NCBI RefSeq assembly: GCF_000003815.2
Contig: NC_049989.1
Span: 10,309,382-10,373,381 of the forward strand
Reading direction: 5' to 3'
From: Branchiostoma floridae
Lineage: Eukaryota; Chordata; Leptocardii; Amphioxiformes; Branchiostomatidae
Length of the DNA: 64,000 nucleotides
Positions 9,935 to 21,900 of this stretch are shown piece after piece (position 1 is the stretch's first letter; every line of letters starts with the position of its first letter). The notes under the pieces were generated by a model. That model saw only the letters and a list, made by a program, of their open reading frames with translations, was not told the DNA's origin and ran no database searches. Made by a program: the position numbers and the translations under genes.

Positions 9935-12900
9935 GTAAGTCTTGACAATGAATTATTTCTTTAAGGAAGCATGATAGTTAAGGATAACGTAGTTGAGTTA
10001 AAAGGTGTGGTCTTTTGGGGTATATGTGGATATATGTGTCCAGCTGGCCGGCATAGCCCCTCCCCTTGCATTTAGCTACACATCGTATAAACAACAACAA
10101 AACAACATATTTTTCTTTTCACAAATATTCTAGAATTTATGATGTTACGAAAATTACGTTCCATACGGGTGAATGTTAGAGAGCAATGCTATCAGAATTC
10201 AACAGGTGAAGCGACTAATTACATGGTTGATGACGTCATAATCGGTGCCTTGGGGTCAAGCTGTAATTTGTTGATTGACATATATGGTAATTAAGTGCAT
10301 TTCTGGTATAAAGTGTACAGTATGTAAAGGGAGGGGGGAGACTGGCACTATTTTTTTTAGTTTCAGAGATTTAAGAAATGATGCTTGGGAAAAATGAATC
10401 ACCTGTAACATGCATTGGCATAATACCGGTAGTAAGACTTATACCGGTAGATTAAAAATACTGGAACTTAAAGAGATCTACACATGCAACAATAGTTATT
10501 TCTGAGCTGTGCACACTTCAGACATCTAGGTGTCCAATACACCATTTACAAAGCATCGATAACAATGCATTCGAAGACAACAAGGCCAAAAGTTTTCAGT
10601 ATACTTTTTTTTAAAATTTCGGGGTAGGCAGCTCGTCGTGGGACGAACACACTGTCACATTCATTGCCAAATTTATATAGATCATAATTACACATGCTCA
10701 CGGCACAAGACGAACATGATTCAACAACAATCTTGAATTTCTGTTGGTGACCTACAACTCATGTAAAAGTGTGAAGAACCGTTGCATAATAGCCCGGATC
10801 TACGACTGAATGGGCAAAATTGAACGTACGCAGCCATTTTCCCGCCATTTTTATATCTACGCTAGCAGTGAAGTGTTACGTCATAGCGGTTGTGACGGAC
10901 AGAAGTTAAATGAAAATTCTTGACAGTATACGTCCGTTTTCTCATGACATTTTGTATGCTCATGCAGGTTTATGTTTTATGCATTTACTGACAGAAAAGG
11001 AAGGAACATCAGAGGATGTATAAATGTACATAGCGGCAGTTAATTGTGCCGTGTTTCTTCCTACCGGTATTTTGTACCCCCTCCCAACCACGCGCCCGTT
11101 CGCCGTGTAATTCCGCGGCGTGTTACAAGTACAATATTACGCTTTTAGCAGGACAAGAGTGGCAGAAAAGTTACACAGAAGAAGTGGCAAGGGTAACCTA
11201 TAACAGCAACATGTAACTGGAGAAAATGATGCGTTGACAATTTGTCAAATCAGTATGGCTAGAGAAATCGTCGTAAACGTACCGGTATTATGATAATAGA
11301 TGTTATATAGGGATTATGTTATACAGGTGGACTTCTACACAGGTGTGTGTGTGTGGAGGGGGGAATTACTTGATACAAGGTTGATGTGTGCTTCGTTCTC
11401 TTAATTCTGACTTGTTGCCTCAACGTTACTGGCAACCCCATTGCTTTGTTAAGAGTGGGGAGTTAATTGCTGGCCACCGGTGGCCGGCTAATTGTCCCAC
11501 TGGGCTAAAGTCTAACCGCATGAAAATCCTACCGGGTGTGAATGATTGAGCTACACTGGCTCTGTAGAGAGCCTGCACTAACTACGGTAGGCTGAGCCAC
11601 AAGTAGACTGGATTCCAGGTTAAGTTCGGACATCATAGTGGGAGAATTGGTCTTTCCAAGGAGCTTTAGTTTAAGCCTAGTTGTTGAAGCATAGACAATG
11701 TTGAACTAATGTTTGTGGAAACAGCTGTCACTTTGAAATACTGAAAATACTATGGCCTTGCCATTTTGTAATGTAACAGGTATTGAATTTTCTGGTGAAT
11801 GAAGAGAATGAGGACAAAATGGACCAGCTCACAGACTGCAGGCTTTTAGCCAGGCATGCATCATGTCATCATCTGGACTAGCTTGTCTTAAAATAACAAG
11901 AAATTGGATGTACTAGGTGCCCTTACACTGGGGAGCAGATCCTCTGAGAAGCATGACATTCTGATTGACCAGGAATGCCCCTAGGTCATTTTGGTCACAG
12001 TCTTTTAGTTTTACAGGGATCTCTCTGACAACTTACTTTTGCCCCTCAGGATACCTTAGAATGCACCATTTTAACTTAAAATTCTTGAGAACTCTGCACC
12101 ATGGAAGGTGGATGTCCCCAGACCCCCCTACAATAGTCATGCCTATATCGCTTACCATGACTCACCCAGAATTTTGGAACCACTATGATAAAAGTTTATC
12201 TAAAAGCTTGAAAGAAGCATTGTCTTAAGCATCCATGCTTACTAGTAAGCATCCATGCTTTTAAGATTTACCCAATTCTTGATTAATCAAGATAAGACTA
12301 CCCTCGTCAACATACCCAATTATCACAGCCCTTGAGATTCAATTCTCTTTTAAGCACCCTTAATCAATGTCTTAATAATTGGGCTATTTTTTCATCTAAC
12401 TGTCCATTGTGTCTTAATGGTACCAATGAAATGGTTAGATGGATGTTGATGTACAATTAGGTTTACAAATGCCTGGAATAACAGGTCTCTGGTGCATGCT
12501 AGTGTTGCAACAGGTGCATATATTATGTCTTTTCCTAAATTGAATGTCCAGCTTGACAGACTCGTAACAGTTCAGTTCAGTTCAGTTCATCCATCAGGTG
12601 ACACTATAAAGTTCCTCCAGATGACTCTGTCACTCATGACAAACAGGAGGTCTCCGTCTTGGAGGCCAACATCTTCCTCAATCACCCTCTTAAGGGTCAG
12701 GGATGGTCGGCTATGATATAACTGATATCATGATAATGATATCAGCGTCAAATGGCTAATGTGTGGCATAACGGTCATGAGATTAAATGAACACTACTTA
12801 CATGTACACTAGTCTAGTACTGGTTTGACTTTCTTCACTCCACACAGGTGTAAATAGGTAACATTAACCTAACTTTGGTTAACTGGCATAAACTGAAAGG

Positions 12901-15900
12901 CGGTGGAAGGAGAGGGTTGGGCTCAACCTTCCAATAGCATGCCCTAGACAGTGGATAACATCTACCCAAAACAACCAATGCAAACACTTCATTTTCTCCC
13001 TACTGTAAACTAAAATAGCAGCAATTAAAGATTGATAGATTTACAGTATTGATATTCACAACAGCCTTTCATGATCTGGGTATTCGCCTTATTAGACTCT
13101 TACAGCATTTACGAGTCTACTAAGGCCTCATTAAGCATGGCTCACTTAATGTGTATGTGGCCTGCAAGGCTGATAGTGTCACGGCCAATTTAACCACATA
13201 ATAGACTGTAGCAGACTGACACAGAGCATGACTTGTAGTAGTATAGAAGGAGGCTAAAGCTGGCTTAGTAGCTGTATAACTTATAACCATAACTATATAT
13301 AAAGCCAGTATATTCAGTCCATCTATTTCTAACCACCTATAAGTTTATGATCATAACAGCTGTGACTTTGTTATAACAATTTTATCACTTTTGAATCAGC
13401 TTTCTACAACAAGAGAACGTGATATTAATAAGGCCTCCCCAGACACAAAATTAAGATGCCCTTATCAGAATACATGTAAAGTCAAGCATGTACTAGACCT
13501 GTGCCCTCAAAGTTAGTTACATACTAGGGACAACCTGTAGCCAATGTGACCACTTTGTGGTGGTTTCTTCCATTATTTTTCACACTGGCACATTGAAGCC
13601 TTGCCTCTATATGATACAGGGGCTTAAGTTAAAATAACCACTGAGTCTACTGTGAGTCTAAGTTATCTGATTCTTCCAGTGCCTTCTTTGGTTAACTTAA
13701 TATCAACAAATACAAAATGTAGAGAAGTTTCCCTTTAACAATTGGTGACCTTTATGAACAGGGCTCAAAATTCCACCTGTGTAGCAATGGTGTAAGCAAT
13801 GGTTCCTGAACAATTTTAGTATGATCCATAATTCTTAAATTCAGAGTGGTGCAGGTAAAATTTGTTTGGTGCAGGTTATTTTCAACATTACCAGCTCCAG
13901 TGCAGGTATCTCAGAAAAAGGATTTCAAGCCCTGCCTATCCATGCAGACTGGCATTATAAGTAACTATTGCCAATCATAGCCGTAGGGCGACCTTACATA
14001 GCTCACATGACTCTATAGTATACACCCTGGATTTTGAATTTGACAGACACTGAATGAGATCGCTTTGCACTTACGTTTAGCCCTTGAAACGTGTCAAGCT
14101 GACACTTAGCATTGAAGGAGTTATGCAGCAGTTTCAACTAGTTCTATTTTTAAGTCTAGCTTGTTGGAACAATGCCACATGAGCAGAAAGACAGGAAAAA
14201 TGAAGGACAGGGTGGAAAAGAGTCTATCCAGGCTACTGAGAAAACACCGCTCACTGGAGACAAGACACAACCGTTATTAGCAGGTAGTGTGTTTGTTTGT
14301 TTGTTTGTCTGTTTATTTCAATCTCCAGCAGACTTGCCAAATTGCAAGTAGAATCTATTCTTTTTGGAGTCCATACAACATTACAGAAAATCAAATGACA
14401 TTGGTCAAACTTAAGTGTGAATTAAGTACATGCTGTCAATGTTTATTGTGTAATGTACATTTCTTTACAAGACTGCATAAAAAGGCAAATAGGTTCAGGG
14501 CTCGAAATTCATTTTTGGGATTAGGTGCGCTGGTGCACTCAGCTTAAAAAATTGGGTGCACCAAAAAAATTTTGGGTGCACCACTAAAATTTAAGTAATA
14601 ACCTAATAACAAAACTTAGTTACAAGCTATCAAATTCTTAAACAAGGACCATGACAGACATTTTTATTACCTTTCTAACACTTAGATGTCAAGAATATGA
14701 TGTACCGGGTATACTAGTACACTTTGATATCTTTTCATACACAAACCTAAGAAAATATTTAGGTGCACCCTGTGCACCCACAGAAAATAATTGGGTGCAC
14801 ATCTCCAATTTTGGGTGCACCTGGGTGCACATGCACCCAGTATTTCGAGCCCTGAGGTTTAAAATGATATCACTGTATAGAAGGCTGTAACGGTTAAAAA
14901 TCAACAAATAAGTATAAGTACATGTACAGCTTAAGTGTTGTAGGTCTTCTGTCTACGTAGCTCCCAGGGAAAACCCTATATGTTGGTCAACCTGTTTTTT
15001 TACTAGATAATTACACCACTTAGTATAATAGGTGAAACCAAATTTTGGGTTGTCAGGTGAAACCATTCTTAATAAATACACATTTGTCTGTATCGGTGTA
15101 TACTCGAACGTAAACAGTTATTAAAGAGTACTGAAAATTGTTTACCATAGAGTTAAGAAAAAGCAATTTGTCAACTTGTATTGTATTTAAGAGTCCATGT
15201 CAATTGAGACATCACATGATCCCTTCAATGATAGAAAATGTAACGTTCCCCTAATACCAGGTCCCCTAAGGTATGTATTAGTACCCACGAGTGCATTCAT
15301 ACCTGTCCTCGCTGGGGTGGCCATCTTGGATTTTTACTTAGAGTATCCTTACGGTTTGATACTTAATCCATTGATAGCAAACTAAAGAGAACAAGAAGTT
15401 TACATCGTGTACTGTACCGGTTTTCTCTTGAAGGGAAAGATCACAGCAGCTATGGCTCTGAGTCCATTAGAACAAGTGGACATTGAGGATGACAGCGAGG
15501 ATATACATGTATTTGAACCGCTGTGCCTGCCAGGGGGGAGGGATTCGGAGAGAATACCCCTCACCGGACCCGGTAATAAACCGTACCTCGCTGCAGGTAG
15601 AGAGAGTTGTGGATTCTATGCTGATAATAGCTGTTACCACAACTCACTTGCTATGCTGACTTATGATCATAATGATCATAATGATTGTGTTTCAGATGTC
15701 TGATAGCTAGTGCAGAGCTTTAGTAACAAATGTATAATTGTACAAATGTTGAGTAGAAGGTTACAGGACACTGTGCTTTGACATCCCCTATATACTAACC
15801 CTATCCCAACTCTATTCCAAACATAGGGGTGTTGGAACTTGGGGTAGTGAAAACTTGCCTTTGCATCTTGTTAGCTTTATTTTATTGTATCATAGTCAAG

Positions 15901-18900
15901 CTGTGGAAGTCATTAACAGGTGTAATTATATAGGTACAGTTGGAACAATATGTAGTACAGTGGTTATGGAAACATAATAGTTTTTTTAATTTTATGTTCA
16001 TATAGGAGTTTGGTATGATGTTGAGAGAAAGGGGACTTGTGTTTTAATGTTATGGTTTGAAAGAACTCAGGCACGAAACTTTGTTTGAAGTCAATTATTT
16101 GATGTGCAACTCTGGAACTTTGTTAGCTCCAGTGTCTTTTCTAAATGTTGTGTCGCACACAATAATTGTTTTCGGATTATTATGACTTTGCCTTGGTGAT
16201 TTTAGTGCTACTAGTAGTACAATGTTTGCTTACCACTCGACTGACATTTGAATCAAGGCAAAGGAGGATATAACATGTTGTGCTGCCCCTATGACTGATT
16301 AATTAGCCAAGGGCAGATTAAAAGGCTATGGAACTCTCATATCATGAATTGTATGTATGACATGTGTCCCTTAGAGTTATTGTGCTCTATGGGTTTTCAT
16401 ACCCAGAATAAAAAAAAATAAAAAAAATTGTTTTTCCGTTTTTGTGCAGACACCTTTACAGTGGAGGATGCAGTGGAAGCGATTGGTTTTGGAAGGTTCC
16501 AGATCAAACTGTCTGTCCTCACGGGATTGTCATGGGTAAGTAAATTTTTCTTATAGTTTCTCATGACTTCACATCAACATCATAACAATAACTGACCAAG
16601 ACGGTATGTAACGTTAATGGCATAAGTGTTCTCTTGGCATAGAACCAGCACCCTTGAAACAATTGATTTACAATTTTAGAGTACTTCATCATGAATATAT
16701 TTTCATTTCTGACTGCTAATGATAACAATTTAAAAAAATGTGAATTTTTAAAATCTTAATCGCTAGATTCCATTACCTTATGTTGTCGTTTTCTATAGAT
16801 GGAGATTTTTGTCTGTAAAATTAAAATTGTTGCAAGAGTATGTGTAAGAGGGTAAAGTCTGCCATCTCTGATTGTGTTGTTTGTTTGTGTTTATTCTTGT
16901 ACAGATGGCAGATGCGATGGAGATGATGATCCTCAGCATCCTGTCTCCACAGCTCCTGTGTGAGTGGCAGCTCAGTAGCTGGCAGGAGGCCTTCATCACC
17001 ACGGTAACGCCCCGCCCCTTGTCTCAGCATCTTCCCTTATCATCATCATCCCAAAGAGCCCTCCTTTCCACTAGATGAAAAGTTTTCATCACCTTTGATA
17101 GAGCCATCAAAGTTGTATTTGTGTGACCCTTGGTTTTATTATTGGGATATGATGTACAACATAAAATTATGATTCATAAGACGAATAAGACAGAAATACA
17201 ACTTATGTAAACAAATCTATGAAAGTCATTGAAGGATCTGTCAACTTTTTTATTAATTAATGGAGTACAAATGTACGAATCCATCTTGATTTTTTGTGTG
17301 TAGAACAAACAAATAGATGCTAACAAATTATCATATGATTTATGATATAGTTTGTATTTTCATAGAGTGTGATATTTATATCCTTTTTCTTCCTCTCAAA
17401 TATAAGTATCAACCATAGATTTTTTTAGGCTGACATTTTAGGACAGTCAAGAAAAGTTATAAACATTTTTTTTAATGTATCTTTTCTCTTTTTTCCCCTT
17501 TGCCAGATTGTGTTTATAGGTATGATGGTGAGTTCGTCTATGTGGGGGAACATCTGTGACAGATATGGCCGCAGACTAGTAAGTACTTGTTTATACCATT
17601 CTAGACATCCTGTGCTCCTGATTTCTTGGTTGCACTTAGGTTTTGATGACAGGGAGAAGTAGTTTAGACGTTTGGACCCCCTAACAGCTTGCTCTTGAAC
17701 TGCAGGGGTAGTTTTTACAAAAAAACTTTTCAATAAGAATACCTGCTCAGAATAATGACAGGTTTTGATGATTTGCCATGCGGGCACCTAGACAAAGGTT
17801 CTTTTATGCATATTTATCATCATCATCCGGGCGTGCTGGTTGCACGGATGGCCATGACTCTCTTCCTCCATCCTTCCCTATCCTCCATAGCCTTGGGCAG
17901 TTCTTCAGCCTAGCAGCCAGAATCATCATGCAAATTAGGACAGTAATATATATGCACAAGCCAAATTTAGGGCAGGTGGATCAGTAACAGAGACCGACTT
18001 TGCAAATATGGGCCTACTTTGCATTATTGCAAAAATACTTGTTAAGGGGGGCCGCCCTAAGATGCCCCCTGCCCTAAGATGCCCGGAAAAAGCGGGCATC
18101 TTAGGGCAGCCCCCGTTACATCTGTAAGTCGGAGAAAGGTGTGCATAGCTGTGCTTGGAAATGTTGCTAATAATATAATTGCATTTTTTTGTGGAAGAAG
18201 GAGGTGTCTAAACTCTTGTTCATAGTGCAGCAGAACCGATTATAATTTGACAGTTGTATATAATTTCCATGTATCATTCAAATATCATCTTGGTGTAATT
18301 ATTTCCTGTAGGGTTTATTCTTGTGTGCCGTGTGGATATTCTTCTACGGTATCCTGAGTGCTTTCTCACCTACTTACATCTGGATAGTGCTGCTACGGGG
18401 GATCGTTGGCTTTGGCATCGGAGGAGTGCCGCAGTCGTGAGTTGTTTTTGTTCCTTCATTTCTGCCTATTCTTAAAGGCGCAATATTTAGATTGTTGAAA
18501 GAGGAAATTCTGGATAAGGCAATTCTGTACAAAACATCTAATGCACTGTTTTAGCACATTTACATCTTTTTATTTCATAAAATGAGCCGTTAAAAATGGC
18601 GCAGAAACAAGTCGCACGAGGATTCCTGATCAAGGCCTAATTTTGGGGGGCTCCAATAATAAGAAATATCCTCGTGCAACTTGTCTCTGGTCCGTTTTTA
18701 ACCGCTCAAATGTTAAAATGATGATGTAAATGTGAGAATACAGTGCATTAGATGTCAATATTATACACTGTCAGATTACCTTATCCAGAATATTTCCACA
18801 TTTAACACTGTAATATTGCTTACTATATTTAGGTTGCCTTTAACATGAACTCTCATAATTCCACATGCTACACCAAGATTGTCGCAGTACATGGCAATTT

Positions 18901-21900
18901 TTTTCCTTTTCTTAACTCGTGGACAAATTTTCTTCCCAGGGCACTTCTCGCAATAAGAAACACTTCTTAGTTTCCTTAATGAAAAAAAAAATTACACAAA
19001 GATTTTCACTCTAGGAATTCAAGTCTACATTTTTCTCTTCAAACAAGAAAATCAAGACGGTTGTATTAAACACGCATAATCCCTCTTCTCGAATAATTCT
19101 GAAAAAAACAACAATAAAAACTACTAGAGCCAGTAGAGGATAAAATTCTTCCTTCAAAGTAAGAAAACTTTTTCTTTGTATGAGAATAAACAGGAAAAAA
19201 ATTAGAGATTTTATGTACCTATTCCAGAAATTGTATTTGGAGACCATCCATTTGCCATTTCACCCACAGTTACTATTAATGATTCCCCCCTTTAAAGCTC
19301 GCTGATGCCACAATGCTTTGTTGGTTACTATGGAGATGTCATTATGGGTCACCATGAGCCAGCTGGCATTACACATAATAACATAATCATCAGTGTCAAT
19401 CCAACTGTATAAGTCTGTGGTGCTGTTGCATGCATTATTTATTATGTTGGATACATGTACAACGTTGAGGATTTTGCTATAAAATTGGGCAAAGACACCT
19501 GTTGAAAGATATTGTTGTGTCTGAATACCATTGAGATATTGGTATAGAAGAAAAATTCATTTGACGTTTGAAAAAAAATTATTAGGCGGAAACCCGAGAC
19601 AACAGACTTCATCCCCTAAAACACGTTCACATTTTCAGTGGGGTAACCTATATCCGTTGTTCTTAAAGACAGGTGTTTAGGGATATCAAGACAGTCAGAT
19701 GATAAAAAAAAAATACTTGGTCCCTTGGGTGTTGGACCTTTAATGATTATGGTGATGGCATAATTTGAATTATGATTATTACAGTTACCGAATGGTCTTT
19801 TTTTGCAGAGTTACGTTGTATGCTGAATTCTTACCACGGAAACAGAGGGCACAATGTGTGGTCTTCCTGGAGGTACAAATTAAATTTTATATAAATCATA
19901 TTTGATTCAACACATTTATTAATGAAACGAGTCTCTTGAGCTGTTCAAAATGTTTTATTTTCATTAACTGATAAAGCTACTAGCTATTAAAGATTACTTG
20001 ACAACAGTTTACTACTGTCACTTAGGCCACAAGTAGATATAACATTGAGTATATGCATGACAGACAGCACAATCATATGGATTTTAGTGTTATTTAATTG
20101 GGGAAAAATTATAAGAAGGTGATATATGTTTTTATACTTTTAGATTATATTTGTACAGTATTGGTGTTGAATTTGAATTGTCAGGTCAAATTTGTGATCT
20201 AGCAGAATTCTATCAGATTGTATCTAACTCAGCAGTACAGGAGTGCCACCTAGTAATCCATGATGGAACTGCAGCCTTATAACAATAGACATGAAACATG
20301 ATGGGTCAAGATTAATGGTGACAATCCCCAAATATGGGTATCCCTATGGATGGCAACTAGTTAGAACTGTTATTGCTGTATGATGGCAAACCTGGAATAT
20401 CATAAAGTATTGTGTAATATCATGATATACATTAATTGTGTATAAATCACGTGCAATAATTGTATTATTTTTCATTCCTGTTGCCAGATCTTCTGGGCCA
20501 TCGGGACATGTATAGAGGTTGTTCTGGCTCTGATAGTCATGCCCACACTGGGCTGGAGATGGCTCCTCCTCTTCTCTGCAATACCCTGTCTAATATTTGC
20601 TGTTAGCTGCAAGGTCAGTATACGTAGCCCAGTGGTTGTGCAAAACACCGCCATCTATCTGTTGCATGTGGTATTGCAAGACAGTAGTGAACCTCTAGAA
20701 ACGTCAATTTTTGCTTACCCATGATCAATAAAGATAAGGTTATCCATTGGCATACAGTATGTCTACAATGTTATCACAAGCTACACAGAATATTGTATTA
20801 TATTGTAATGATTATGAATAAGATGTTTGCTGACTCCCTACACAAATTCAAACGCATAATTTTGTAATTTCGTACTTTGATTTCATTGTTTGCAATTATA
20901 GCAGAGACACAACAAGCAAACAAGTGTCCAGCTTTCACATCGTTATACATTTGTACTGTACATAAACAAAACATAAATGTGCTTTTCTGATACCATGAAT
21001 GTGTAAGGATACATGTTATAGATTTCTTAGGTAAGAACTTATAATCAGATACATGAGCATCTAGATTGTTATATTTTGTCTTATTCCCAACACACACACA
21101 TTAATTTGCATATTCCACCCTTGTAGCATCAAGGAAAAGTTGCATGCAGGCAGATTTGAGGTTTTAACCTCATGAACAAACAACAAACAAAAGACCATGT
21201 TTCTTTCCTACTACAGTGGTTACCAGAAAGACTGCCCTGCAGGCAGATTTTCAGTTCTCATAAACAAACAAACAAACAAACACAAGACCATGTTTCTGTC
21301 CTACTGCAGTGGTTACTTGAAAGTGCCCTGCAGGCAGATTTTCAGTTCTCATAAACAAACAAACAAACACAAGACCATGTTTCTGTCCTACTGCAGTGGT
21401 TACCAGAAAGTGCGCGGTACCATGTGGCGTGTGGGGAGTCTGAGAAGGCACACAACACGCTGAAGAAGATCGCACTGGAGAACAACTCCCCTATGCCCCT
21501 GGGGAAACATGGTGCTACCAGAGGCTACGGTATGGCTTTTATATCTGCATCACTCCCGGTGGCGGGTNNNNNNNNNNNNNNNNNNNNNNNNNNNNNNNNN
21601 NNNNNNNNNNNNNNNNNNNNNNNNNNNNNNNNNNNNNNNNNNNNNNNNNNNNNNNNNNNNNNNNNNNTGGCCTGGCGGCCGCCTGGCCTTCGACTTTAGG
21701 TGACACTATAGAAGGATCTTCATAGGGAATTCTCCTTCATCCTGATCCATTTTTGATTTGTAATATCCCAATACCCTATATGTGATCTTAAACTTTCCTT
21801 GTATTAAAAAGTACAGTCCTACAGTAATAGATATTCAAACCACATTTATGTAAATTACTTTCGTCTTAGTCCAAAGCAAGTATAAAATGATGTGCATTTT

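Larger units (their letters stand above)
9935..15449 (+). other. SVOP: SVOP intron 1 (5.5 kb)
   Basis: Contains a palindromic CRE, TGACGTCA (10231-10238), two CAGGGCTC-ended repeats (13759-13934, 14496-14854) and the probable alternative first exon (14172-14283). Small local repeats include a 22-bp tandem at about 12228-12262. Nothing else recognised. Confidence 0.6.
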
